From contig MGLU01000024.1 of assembly GCA_001796155.1 (NCBI GenBank), positions 424 to 7,896 on the forward strand: 7,473 bases of DNA, in the 5' to 3' direction. The position numbers and the translations under genes were made by a program. Below the pieces are notes generated by a model that was not told the origin of the DNA, searched no databases, and saw nothing but the letters and a program-made list of their open reading frames with translations. Positions 1 through 6,883 of the stretch are shown piece after piece. The stretch's first letter is position 1. Each line of letters starts with the position of its first letter. Origin of the DNA: Chlamydiae bacterium RIFCSPHIGHO2_12_FULL_27_8. Its GTDB lineage: Bacteria > Chlamydiota > Chlamydiia > Chlamydiales > SM23-39.

Positions 1-836
1 TTATTGTTGATAATTATAACAATTTTTTAGTTCTTCAAAGCAATACTCTTGGAATTGATATTTTAAAAAATTTTATATTAGAATGTCTGGTTGAATTTTT
101 ACCTGTTAAGGGTATTTATGAAAAATCTTTATCCCATTCAAGAATTGAAGAAGGGTTAAAACATTTTGAAGGACAAATTTATAAAGAAAGAACAGAAGAA
201 ACAATAATTGAAGAAAACAATCATAAATTTGTTGTTTCATGGGAAACAGGACAAAAGACAGGATTTTTTTTAGATCAAAGAGAAAATAGGTTTTTAGTTG
301 AAGAGCTCTCAATAAACAAAAATGTTTTAAACTGTTTTTGTTATACAGGAGGTTTTTCAATTTATGCGATGAAAGGAAAAGCTAAAAATGTTGTCTCTAT
401 TGACTATTCTGATAAAGCTTTAAAAGTTTTAAGAAAAAATTTTGAAATTAATAATATTGAATATGAAGAAAAAAATATTCTATGTGAAGATGCATTTAAT
501 TATTTAACTCATAATGAACTGAATTTTGATCTTATCATATTGGATCCTCCTTCATTTGTTAAAAAGAGAAAAGATCTACAGTCAGCTGCAAAAGCTTATT
601 ATCAAATGCATTATCTTACATTTAAAAATTTAACAAAGAGAGCATACGTTTTAACATGCAGCTGTTCATATTATTTTAATGATGAAGAATTAAAAAAAGT
701 TATTTTCAAAGCTGCATTAGATACTAAAAAAAATGTAAAAATTTTACAAAAAAGGTTAAATTCCTTTGATCACCCTATAAATTTATTTCATCCTGAAAGT
801 TCATATTTGAAAAGTTATTTATTAGAAGTATATTAA
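1..836 (+). CDS. RlmI-like class I SAM-dependent rRNA (cytosine-C5) methyltransferase, 5' end missing
   Basis: The reading frame is open from position 3 to the TAA at 834-836, giving 277 visible residues; the start and any N-terminal PUA domain lie outside the window. An ATG at 369 lies inside the domain and is not the true start, because conserved sequence continues upstream of it. Visible landmarks of the RlmI/RlmK family are GQKTGFFLDQRENR (about 249-290), the SAM-binding motif I CFCYTGGFS (about 333-359), an acidic SAM-ribose region VVSIDYSDKAL, motif IV DPPSF (543-557) and TCSCS (654-668), which by family knowledge carries the catalytic cysteine. DHP and YLK near the C-terminus also fit. 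Relatives methylate C5 of a cytosine in 23S rRNA in the cytoplasm. The exact target base is inferred from family only, so no symbol is given. The gene abuts the convergent GH57 gene with no spacer. Confidence 0.85.
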   Translation, partial: IVDNYNNFLVLQSNTLGIDILKNFILECLVEFLPVKGIYEKSLSHSRIEEGLKHFEGQIYKERTEETIIEENNHKFVVSWETGQKTGFFLDQRENRFLVEELSINKNVLNCFCYTGGFSIYAMKGKAKNVVSIDYSDKALKVLRKNFEINNIEYEEKNILCEDAFNYLTHNELNFDLIILDPPSFVKKRKDLQSAAKAYYQMHYLTFKNLTKRAYVLTCSCSYYFNDEELKKVIFKAALDTKKNVKILQKRLNSFDHPINLFHPESSYLKSYLLEVY

Positions 837-3239
837 TTATATTTTCATATTTAAAAGATCTGATATTTTATAAAAAAGTTCTAGCCATATAACAGCAGCA
901 TTAGATTGATCTTTAATTTGTTCCATTTCTTTTTTATTTTCTTTCAAAATTTTAAAAAACTGATTTTGTGAATACCACAGGTTCATATTAATTTTTAATT
1001 TTACTAAAAATATTTTTAAAAAAGAATAAATTTTTTCCATGATATGGATATTTACCGGGGATTTTTCAAAACTATCCATGAATTCTCTTAATTTTTTTTC
1101 TGCTTCATATCTAATATGCGGGGTATCAAAACTAATGTTCCAAAACTCTTTCTGTTTTAAAAACTTTTTAATTTTTTCTTCAGAAAAATTATTATTTTGA
1201 AAAAATTCATAAATTTTATAAAAAAAGTATAAATCTATTGATCTCTTTAATAGATCCGGAATAAGCATATCATGGGATTTAAACTCTAAGATCATCTTCA
1301 TTTCTTTTCCTAAATTATCTTTCATAATCAATTCAAAATTTTTTAAAAATCTTTTAAGAAGGATTTTAAAAATTTTGTTTCTTTCATCTATGAAAAGATC
1401 CCAAAAAGAATAAATTTGCTTATTTTTTTTATCTTTGTAGAAACTCTCTTTAATCGTTTCGAAATTTTTTGCTTCAAAATTTTTAGCAATATTATTTTTA
1501 AAACTTAAAAATAGAGATTCATTTTCAATTTTTTCAAGATATGAATATGTTTCGAAAGGTTCTAAAAATATAGAAATAAAATAAAGGTCTATTTTTTCAT
1601 AGGTAACTAAAGATAGAATAGATATTTTTCCATAAATAAAAATATTTGATCCTATATTTTTTTTTAAAATATTATCCAAAATTATTTCATAACATAAAAG
1701 TTTAGATATTTTTTCAAAATTCTCGAAAAGCAGTGCTGCAGCAAAATGGGCTCCGACATGTTCTAAACTAACTAAAGAAGGATTTACAAATTTTTCAAAA
1801 ACATCTTTTCCGGATTCAATATAGCTTTCATTACTTTTTGCTTTTTTTAAAAGAGAGAGAAATTGATTTTCTAATTTTTTATCTTTAAAAAGCTCTAATG
1901 CTCTTTTTGCATAGCGTAAAATCTGCACAGTTTCGATTCCGGAAATATCATCAAAGAACCAGCCGCAGCTAGTATACATAAGCATTGCATGCCTTTGTAT
2001 TTCCAACTGAGTTAAAATTTTGATTCTTTCATTTTCGGTAGGATTTCTGTTTAAGAATTTTTTTAAAAAACTATCTACATTTTGTTTAGTTCTGTCTAAA
2101 ATAATAGAGATATATTCATTTCTGATTTTCCAAGGATCTATATTTAATTGATTCATGGACTCAATATATTTTTTTAAAAATTCATCTCTTAAAAAATCCA
2201 AACTTTCTCTTAAATATTTTCTCCACTTTTGATTGCCGTTTTGATAAGTGCCGCTTTTGCAGGAGCAATCCTCTTTCCATCTTCCTATACCGTGTGCACA
2301 GCTCCAGGAACTATTTTCATTAATTTTAGCTTCATACAAGACATTTTTATCATCGAGATATTTTGAATAGGATGAAATTTCAACATTTTGATTTTCTAAA
2401 AATTTAAAGCAGGATGCCAGTGCCATTTCTCCAAACAATTTATGATGACCGAAAGTTTCGCCGTCGGTAGCCAAACTTTCCATTTGAAAATTTTGATTAT
2501 TTTCAAATTTTTCCAACATGGCTTTTGCAAGATTAATTCCATTGGTCATTAAATCTTTAAATGAAATTCTAAAAGAAATATCACCATCGTATACAAAAAC
2601 TAAAATTGACTTGCCTGAAGGAAGTTTTAAAAGAAAAGGGCTATCCAGATAAAACTTATCTCTTGGAGCTTCAAAATTATTTGATCCGATTTTTTTAACT
2701 TCTTTGATCTGGTGTTGAGCTAATATTGTGAATTTTATTTTTTGATGAGCTAAAGCTTCTAAAGTTTCAATATCTACAGCTGTTTCAGGCAGCCACATTC
2801 CAATAGGTGCTCTTTTAAAATGAAATTTAAAATCTTCAATTGCCCAAATTACCTGAGTTTTTTTATCTTCTTCATTAGCAAGCGGCATTATCATATGATT
2901 GTAGCATTGTGCTATAGCAGAAGGATTTTTTTCTCTAACACTTTTTTCATCTGAAAAAATTATTGCATCGTAAGCATCTTTTTCAAACTTTCTCATCCAT
3001 GAAAGAAGAGTAGGTCCAAAATTAAAACTCATCTTTGAATAGTTATTAAAAATTTCAATAATTTTATTTTCATTATTTACAATTCTTGCAGCATAATTTG
3101 GAAGATAGCATTCTATTGTAATTCTTTCATTCCAGTCATGATAAGGGTAGGCTGATTTTTGCATTTCAATATATTCAAGCCACGGATTTTCTCTTGGAGG
3201 CTGATAAAAATGTCCGTGAACACAAATAGTTTTTTTCAA
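837..3239 (-). CDS. Glycoside hydrolase family 57 protein with DUF3536 domain
   Basis: This 800-residue cytoplasmic protein has no signal peptide. The N-terminal ~350 residues are a GH57 catalytic barrel: HGHFYQP at 8-14 (region 1), GMWLPE at 147-152 with E152 as likely nucleophile, and TDGETFGHH at 258-266 with D259 as likely acid/base. NPWLE, YPYHDWNERI, NNY and SFNFGPTLLSW, plus SWSCAHGIGRW and the DCSC cysteines around 311-327, are typical of the DUF3536 subfamily. The rest (about 400-800) is the lysine- and phenylalanine-rich DUF3536 region, with YTSCGWFFDDISG near 422-434. GH57 enzymes act on alpha-glucans (amylase, 4-alpha-glucanotransferase or branching activity); which applies here is unknown. 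The start is TTG at 3239-3237, preceded by AAAGGAG (3253-3247) with a 7-base spacer. It follows the glgB stop with no gap, so translational coupling in a glucan operon is likely. Confidence 0.92.
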   Translation of the reverse strand: MKKTICVHGHFYQPPRENPWLEYIEMQKSAYPYHDWNERITIECYLPNYAARIVNNENKIIEIFNNYSKMSFNFGPTLLSWMRKFEKDAYDAIIFSDEKSVREKNPSAIAQCYNHMIMPLANEEDKKTQVIWAIEDFKFHFKRAPIGMWLPETAVDIETLEALAHQKIKFTILAQHQIKEVKKIGSNNFEAPRDKFYLDSPFLLKLPSGKSILVFVYDGDISFRISFKDLMTNGINLAKAMLEKFENNQNFQMESLATDGETFGHHKLFGEMALASCFKFLENQNVEISSYSKYLDDKNVLYEAKINENSSWSCAHGIGRWKEDCSCKSGTYQNGNQKWRKYLRESLDFLRDEFLKKYIESMNQLNIDPWKIRNEYISIILDRTKQNVDSFLKKFLNRNPTENERIKILTQLEIQRHAMLMYTSCGWFFDDISGIETVQILRYAKRALELFKDKKLENQFLSLLKKAKSNESYIESGKDVFEKFVNPSLVSLEHVGAHFAAALLFENFEKISKLLCYEIILDNILKKNIGSNIFIYGKISILSLVTYEKIDLYFISIFLEPFETYSYLEKIENESLFLSFKNNIAKNFEAKNFETIKESFYKDKKNKQIYSFWDLFIDERNKIFKILLKRFLKNFELIMKDNLGKEMKMILEFKSHDMLIPDLLKRSIDLYFFYKIYEFFQNNNFSEEKIKKFLKQKEFWNISFDTPHIRYEAEKKLREFMDSFEKSPVNIHIMEKIYSFLKIFLVKLKINMNLWYSQNQFFKILKENKKEMEQIKDQSNAAVIWLELFYKISDLLNMKI

Positions 3240-5150
3240 TTACTGACTCCTTTCAAAAATAACCATTCCTAGCGGTGGCAATATAATCTCTATAGAATAT
3301 GGTCTATTATGAAAGGGAATTTTTTCAGAATGTTTTATATTTGAATTTACTAAATTGCTTCCTTTAAAATGTTCTCTATCGCTATTTATTAACTCTCTCC
3401 AAGCACCTTCATGGGGGACACCTATTCTATAGCTTTTTCTTTCAGTAGGTGTAAAATTGCATACAACTAATAAAGGAGAATTTTTTTTATATCCTTTTCG
3501 AAGATAGGAGATAATACTTTTTTCATAATCTCCAAAATCGATCCATTCAAAACCATCATATGAAAAATCAATTTCATGAAGCTGTGGATATTTTCTATAA
3601 ATAAAATTCAATTCTTTAACCCATCTTTTTAAACCTATTTGAAAAGAATTTTCCAAAATATTCCAATTTAAAAATTCTTCATGATTCCATTCATTTTGCT
3701 CACCGAATTCCATACCCATAAATAGTAGTTTTTTTCCGGGATGTGTATATTTATATCCGAAGAGAAGTCTTAAATTTGCAAATTTCTGCCATTCATCACC
3801 CGGCATTTTATTTAAAAGGGATCCTTTTCCGTGAACAACCTCATCATGAGATAAAGAAAGTAAAAAGTTTTCATGGTAAGCATAGATCATGGAAAAAGTT
3901 AATTCTTCGTGATGATATTTTCGATGTATTGGATCTCTATTCAAATATCTAAGAATATCATGCATCCAGCCCATATTCCATTTATAATCGAAGCCAAGTC
4001 CTCCTATGCCGGTAGGTTTTGTTACCATAGGCCATGCTGTTGATTCTTCTGCAATAGTAATAACATTTGGATATTTTTTATGAATTGTATCATTAAAAAT
4101 TCTTATAAAATTTATAGCTTCCAAATTTTCTTTTCCACCGTATACATTTGGGATCCATTCTCCATCTTTTCTTGAATAATCAAGATATAGCATTGAAGCG
4201 ACTGCATCCATTCTTATTCCGTCAATATGATATTTATCGATCCAGAACATTGCGCTGCTGACTAAAAAATTAATTATTTCATTTCTGCCGTAGTTAAAAA
4301 TCAAACTGTTCCAATCGGGATGAAAGCCTTTTTTTGGGTCTTGATGTTCATAAAGTGCACTTCCATCAAATAGAGCTAGCCCATGTTCATCATTTGGAAA
4401 ATGAGCTGCGACCCAATCTAGTATAACACCTATATCGTGCTGATGAAGATAATCTACAAAATACATAAAATCCTGAGGAGAACCATATCTGCTTGTAGGT
4501 GCAAAATATCCAAGACTTTGATAACCCCAAGAACCGTAAAAAGGGTGTTCCATTATAGGAAGCAGTTCTACATGTGTAAATTCCATATCTTTAATATGGT
4601 CGACAAGTTCATGGGCAAGTTCTCTATAATTCATTCTAGAATTATTTTTACTCTTCCAGCATCCCAAATGCAGTTCATAAATAGAAATTGGAGAATTATG
4701 ATTATTTTTATCTTTTTGTTTTTTTAAAAATTTTTGGTCTTTCCAATTAAAATTGAGATCCCAGACTATTGATGCAGTCTTTGGAGCTTCTTCATAAAAA
4801 AAAGCAACAGGATCCGTTTTATAAACACTATGATTATCAATTTTTGAAACTATATGATATTTATAAATTTCAGATTTATTTAAATTTGGAATAAATCCTT
4901 CCCAAATACCGCTGCTGTCCCATCTTATAGAAAGGTCATGGGCATCAATATTCCAGTTATTAAAATCCCCTATTACACTGACTTTTTTTGCATTTGGAGC
5001 CCAAAGAGCAAAATATACGCCATTTTTATCATTATATTTGATAATATGAGCACCTAGTTTATCAAAAATATTGAAATGTCTTCCTTCTTTAAATAGATAT
5101 ATATCCATTTCAGAAAACAGTGAATATCCAAAGTGAACCGGTTTTGCCAT
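3240..5150 (-). CDS. glgB: 1,4-alpha-glucan branching enzyme (GlgB), short N-terminal form
   Basis: A 636-residue GH13 enzyme that cuts alpha-1,4 glucan chains and re-attaches them as alpha-1,6 branches in cytoplasmic glycogen synthesis. After ~40 N-terminal residues comes a CBM48 domain (WAPNAKKVSVIGDFNNWN, about 50-67). The catalytic barrel follows, with region I DWVAAH (D245, H250), region II GIRMDAV (R313, nucleophile D315), region III IAEES (acid/base E368) and region IV LSHDEVVHGKGS (H435, D436). All catalytic positions are present, and the protein ends in a beta-sandwich region (about 540-636). At 636 residues it is about 90 shorter than E. coli GlgB (728) and lacks the extra N-terminal domain, like other short-form enzymes. 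The ATG at 5150-5148 is the only sensible start, because an in-frame stop lies at 5166-5168. No strong Shine-Dalgarno is visible before it. It is the first gene of a unit with the GH57 gene. Confidence 0.96.
   Translation of the reverse strand: MAKPVHFGYSLFSEMDIYLFKEGRHFNIFDKLGAHIIKYNDKNGVYFALWAPNAKKVSVIGDFNNWNIDAHDLSIRWDSSGIWEGFIPNLNKSEIYKYHIVSKIDNHSVYKTDPVAFFYEEAPKTASIVWDLNFNWKDQKFLKKQKDKNNHNSPISIYELHLGCWKSKNNSRMNYRELAHELVDHIKDMEFTHVELLPIMEHPFYGSWGYQSLGYFAPTSRYGSPQDFMYFVDYLHQHDIGVILDWVAAHFPNDEHGLALFDGSALYEHQDPKKGFHPDWNSLIFNYGRNEIINFLVSSAMFWIDKYHIDGIRMDAVASMLYLDYSRKDGEWIPNVYGGKENLEAINFIRIFNDTIHKKYPNVITIAEESTAWPMVTKPTGIGGLGFDYKWNMGWMHDILRYLNRDPIHRKYHHEELTFSMIYAYHENFLLSLSHDEVVHGKGSLLNKMPGDEWQKFANLRLLFGYKYTHPGKKLLFMGMEFGEQNEWNHEEFLNWNILENSFQIGLKRWVKELNFIYRKYPQLHEIDFSYDGFEWIDFGDYEKSIISYLRKGYKKNSPLLVVCNFTPTERKSYRIGVPHEGAWRELINSDREHFKGSNLVNSNIKHSEKIPFHNRPYSIEIILPPLGMVIFERSQ
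3247..3253 (-). promoter_or_regulatory. Shine-Dalgarno site of the GH57 gene inside the glgB 3' end
   Basis: The minus strand reads AAAGGAG here, lying in the last codons of glgB (Glu-Arg-Ser) and 7 bases before the TTG at 3239-3237. It is the main reason for accepting a TTG start directly after the glgB TAA. It implies that ribosomes finishing glgB help initiation on the downstream gene. Confidence 0.75.
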
Positions 5151-5174
5151 ATAAATTTTCTTATCTTAAACTTA

Positions 5175-5203
5175 TATTTATGAAAGAAAACAATTTTTGT
5201 CAA
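5175..5203 (-). promoter_or_regulatory. Putative sigma70-type promoter for glgB
   Basis: On the minus strand a perfect TTGACA (-35, 5203-5198) is followed after 17 bases by TAAATA (-10, 5180-5175). TATAAG at 5176-5171 is an alternative -10, but with a 21-base spacer. It lies about 25 bases upstream of the glgB ATG. In DNA this AT-rich, -10-like boxes arise often, so the perfect -35 carries most of the weight. Confidence 0.5.
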
Positions 5204-5302
5204 AATTAAAATAATTTCTTTTAAAACTAAATTAAATAAAACACAATAAATAAAAACATTAATCACTTCATATAAAGAAATTAAAATAAACAATATTTAA
5301 TC

Positions 5303-5330
5303 TTGCATTTTTTTTAATATAATATATAAA
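5303..5330 (+). promoter_or_regulatory. Putative promoter for the small membrane protein gene
   Basis: TTGCAT (5303-5308) and TATAAA (5325-5330) are 16 bases apart, about 20 bases before the ATG at 5351. An overlapping TATAAT (5318-5323) is a better -10 box but too close to this -35. The rest of the 200-base divergent spacer (5151-5350) is AT-rich, and I see no gene or RNA in it. Confidence 0.45.
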
Positions 5331-5350
5331 GAAGAAAAAGGGAGGAAACA

Positions 5351-5605
5351 ATGAAACTTTCGGTAAAATCATTTTCATTATCTTTTGGTATTGCATTTGG
5401 AATATATATGCTGTTTTTAGGATGGGTTTCAGCATTTGGCTGGGGCATTAGAGATGTAACGATCATATCTAACTTATATATTGGATACGGACCTACATTT
5501 ATCGGTGGTATTATTGGTGCGATATGGGGATTTGTTGATGGAGCAATATGCGGATATTTGATTTCAACATTTTACAATTACTTTTTTAAAAAGTTTAAAA
5601 AATAA
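5351..5605 (+). CDS. Small two-helix membrane protein, holin-like
   Basis: An 84-residue protein with two hydrophobic segments, about residues 9-29 and 46-75, and a basic C-terminal tail (KKFKK). The pattern MKLSVKSFSLSFGI, then LYIGYGPTFIGGIIGAIWGFVDGAICG, recalls small bacterial proteins commonly annotated 'bacteriophage holin'. The second helix is glycine-rich, with a WGFVDG motif. A strong Shine-Dalgarno (GGAGG, 5341-5345) sits 5 bases before the ATG. No endolysin or other phage gene lies nearby, so a lytic role is not supported and the annotation describes appearance only. Both termini may be cytoplasmic, since the N-terminus and C-terminus carry lysines. It is probably monocistronic, as a terminator follows directly. 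Confidence 0.75.
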   Translation: MKLSVKSFSLSFGIAFGIYMLFLGWVSAFGWGIRDVTIISNLYIGYGPTFIGGIIGAIWGFVDGAICGYLISTFYNYFFKKFKK

Positions 5606-5607
5606 TT

Positions 5608-5635
5608 TTAAAGCCATCTAAAAGGTGGCTTTTTT
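5608..5635 (+). terminator. Rho-independent terminator after the holin-like gene
   Basis: GCCATC (5613-5618) pairs with GGTGGC (5624-5629) around a TAAAA loop, with one T-G wobble. The stem can extend through flanking AAA/TTT, and a run of six T follows (5630-5635). It lies a few bases after the stop codon of the small membrane protein gene. Confidence 0.85.
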
Positions 5636-5644
5636 AAAAAAGCC
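5627..5644. repeat. 18-base perfect palindrome overlapping the terminator
   Basis: GGC, six T, six A, GCC form a perfect palindrome. It shares the 3' arm and T-tract of the terminator, so the two RNA structures would compete. It may also act as part of a terminator for transcripts coming from the other strand, but no minus-strand gene ends here. Confidence 0.5.
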
Positions 5645-5680
5645 TTTATTTCTTTATTGAAACAATTTAATTTTAATAAA

Positions 5681-5686
5681 AAGGAG
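5681..5686 (+). promoter_or_regulatory. Shine-Dalgarno site of thymidine kinase
   Basis: AAGGAG lies 8 bases before the ATG at 5695 and fixes that start. No convincing -35/-10 pair with normal spacing was found between the upstream terminator and this site, although TTGAAA occurs at 5657-5662. Confidence 0.8.
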
Positions 5687-5694
5687 TCCTTTTT

Positions 5695-6294
5695 ATGGCA
5701 AAATTATATTTTCGATATGGAACAATGGGCTCTGCTAAAACTTTAAATCTTTTAGCAGTGGCACATAATTATAGAAGACAGGGTAAAAAAGTATCTTTAA
5801 TAAAACCGGATTTTGATACAAGATTTGGAAAAGATATAATAAAATCTAGAGCAGGTCTTGAAAAAGAAGCTGATTTTCTAGTAAAACATGATACTATTTT
5901 AAAAACTGAAGATTTTAAAGATGTATCATGTATTTTAGTGGATGAAGCACAATTTTTATCAAAAAATTTAATAGAGCAGCTTAGAAAAATTACTATTTTA
6001 CTAGATGTTCCCGTCATATGTTATGGGCTTAGAACTGACTTTAAATCTTTTCTTTTTGAAGGAGCTAAAAGACTTTTTGAGCTTTCAGATTCTATTGAAG
6101 AGCTAAAATGTACATGTAATTTCTGCAACAAAAAATCTACAATGAATTTAAAACATATTGATGGACGAGCAGTTGAAGAAGGAGAATCCATACAACTGGG
6201 AGCAGAAGAGTTGTATTTTCCTGCTTGCTATAGCTGTTATAAGCAGCAGATTGAAGAAGGCAAGAAAAGTTTTAAGACAAGCGTACACGATTAA
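5695..6294 (+). CDS. tdk: Thymidine kinase (type II, TK1-like)
   Basis: A 199-residue cytoplasmic enzyme that phosphorylates thymidine with ATP to dTMP, a salvage step for dTTP. The P-loop is GTMGSAKT at residues 9-16, and Walker B/catalytic DEAQFL is at 83-88 with E84 as the likely general base. Next come the CYGLRTDF stretch (109-116) and the RLFELSD segment. Two CxxC pairs (C141/C144 and C178/C181) form the structural zinc site, and Y174 precedes the second pair in the lasso loop that contacts thymidine. Length and order match the family. The P-loop has Ala where Gly is usual before the catalytic Lys (SAKT rather than SGKT); I recall this variant in some Firmicutes homologues, so it is probably functional. 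The gene's end overlaps the convergent TDD gene by 23 bases. Confidence 0.95.
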   Translation: MAKLYFRYGTMGSAKTLNLLAVAHNYRRQGKKVSLIKPDFDTRFGKDIIKSRAGLEKEADFLVKHDTILKTEDFKDVSCILVDEAQFLSKNLIEQLRKITILLDVPVICYGLRTDFKSFLFEGAKRLFELSDSIEELKCTCNFCNKKSTMNLKHIDGRAVEEGESIQLGAEELYFPACYSCYKQQIEEGKKSFKTSVHD

Positions 6295-6312
6295 GTTCTA
6301 AAAACTTTTCTT
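6262..6312. repeat. 12-base inverted repeat across the tdk/TDD-gene convergent overlap
   Basis: AAGAAAAGTTTT (6262-6273) is exactly complementary to AAAACTTTTCTT (6301-6312), leaving a 27-base loop that contains both stop codons or their edges. It could act as a weak bidirectional terminator for the two converging genes. The stem has few G-C pairs and AT-rich DNA yields such repeats by chance, so confidence is low. Confidence 0.35.
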
Positions 6313-6727
6313 TCCAATAAAAATTATCTAAAAGTCCTTTATAATCTTTTTTTGTTAAAAAAAAAGAGATGTAAAGGGCTTCTATTGAAGCGAGTCCCCT
6401 TTCTTCATCTATACAACCGGTCTGTACTCTTGGGTAAGCTGTAACAAAATTTTTAGGCAAAGATCTAGTTTGGATATTTTGAGATATAGTTTTTAAAATT
6501 TTATCTAAATATCTCCATGTAGAATCAATTAAAAATATTTTTTTATTACTATCTTCTACGGAGAGTTCCTTTTCACCATCGACTTTTAGAAGAAGATAAT
6601 CTGAAAGATCGGGAAGAGTGTCTTTAGGATAGGTTAAAAAAATAAATCTACTATCTTTTTCCAAACCTTTTAAAGAACATTTTTTTAAATTTTCTTTTTT
6701 ATGTCTTAATATAAGGGCTTTATTCAT
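6272..6727 (-). CDS. TDD-superfamily protein, Tsr3/DTW-like, putative RNA aminocarboxypropyltransferase
   Basis: From ATG at 6727-6725 the protein has 151 residues and begins MNKALILRHKKENLKKCSL. A TTG three codons upstream (6736-6734) is an alternative start; neither has a clear Shine-Dalgarno. Numbered from the TTG, landmarks are LIDSTWR (69-75, corresponding to the DTW signature), TAYPRVQTG (99-107), RGLASIEALY (113-122) and FYWKEKFLELN (139-149). The last two resemble the SAM-binding C-terminal half of Tsr3 and DTW proteins. Known members transfer the 3-amino-3-carboxypropyl group of SAM to RNA: Tsr3 to small-subunit rRNA, TapT to tRNA uridine-47. Which RNA is used here cannot be told. 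The protein is shorter than typical Tsr3 and TapT. It is transcribed toward tdk and overlaps that gene's end by 23 bases. Confidence 0.65.
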   Translation of the reverse strand: MNKALILRHKKENLKKCSLKGLEKDSRFIFLTYPKDTLPDLSDYLLLKVDGEKELSVEDSNKKIFLIDSTWRYLDKILKTISQNIQTRSLPKNFVTAYPRVQTGCIDEERGLASIEALYISFFLTKKDYKGLLDNFYWKEKFLELNRVRLS

Positions 6728-6753
6728 AAGGGACAATTTTTTAAATAAAACAT

Positions 6754-6783
6754 ATCATAAAGAGATTTAAATACATAAGACAA
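6754..6783 (-). promoter_or_regulatory. Possible promoter for the TDD-family gene
   Basis: On the minus strand TTGTCT (6783-6778) and TATGAT (6759-6754) are separated by 18 bases. This would give a very short leader of roughly 10-20 bases, which fits the lack of a Shine-Dalgarno before either candidate start. It is a weak call because of the base composition. Confidence 0.35.
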
Positions 6784-6796
6784 ATCAATTTTAAAA

Positions 6797-6820
6797 CAGG
6801 GCTACCTCATTTAAATAAAT
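6797..6820 (+). repeat. Candidate left terminal repeat of an ISAs1-type element
   Basis: The stretch starting CAGGGCTACCTCATTT stands out by its GC content from the surrounding AT-rich spacer. It lies 87 bases before the transposase start, a normal place for an IS end. No complementary right copy is present in the window; ATGAGGT near 7452-7460 matches only seven bases. The call rests on position and look only. Confidence 0.35.
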
Positions 6821-6883
6821 CTTTTAAAAAGCTCCTAAATATGTGAATCTTAATGACATTGTAATTATTTTAAGGAGAAAACA

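Noticed and set aside
106..360. Open frame of 84 codons on the minus strand
   Set aside because: It lies wholly inside the methyltransferase reading frame, whose conserved motifs continue through it. The product is a low-complexity Phe/Leu-rich string typical of antisense AT-rich DNA.
369..836. A complete 155-residue methyltransferase starting at ATG 369
   Set aside because: Family motifs (GQKTGFFLDQRENR, CYTGGFS) are encoded in the same frame upstream of this ATG, so it is an internal Met of a longer gene.
3743..3952. Plus-strand frame inside glgB
   Set aside because: Antisense to the conserved GH13 region IV part of glgB, with no ribosome binding site and no recognisable domain.
4437..4727. 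Plus-strand frame of 96 codons inside glgB
   Set aside because: Antisense to the CBM48-barrel junction of glgB; no recognisable protein features.
5054..5293. Minus-strand frame covering the glgB start and spacer
   Set aside because: Out of frame with glgB and overlapping its well-supported beginning. The product is an Ile/Phe-rich string with no family likeness.
5151..5350. Riboswitch or small RNA in the divergent spacer
   Set aside because: Only AT-rich sequence with no stable stems or conserved motif; promoters explain it well enough.
5769..6017. Minus-strand frame inside thymidine kinase
   Set aside because: Antisense to the Walker B region of tdk; no ribosome binding site or recognised domain.
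5351..6294. Phage lysis cassette or toxin-antitoxin pair built on the holin-like gene and tdk
   Set aside because: A strong terminator separates them, tdk is a normal salvage enzyme, and no endolysin, antitoxin or regulator is present.
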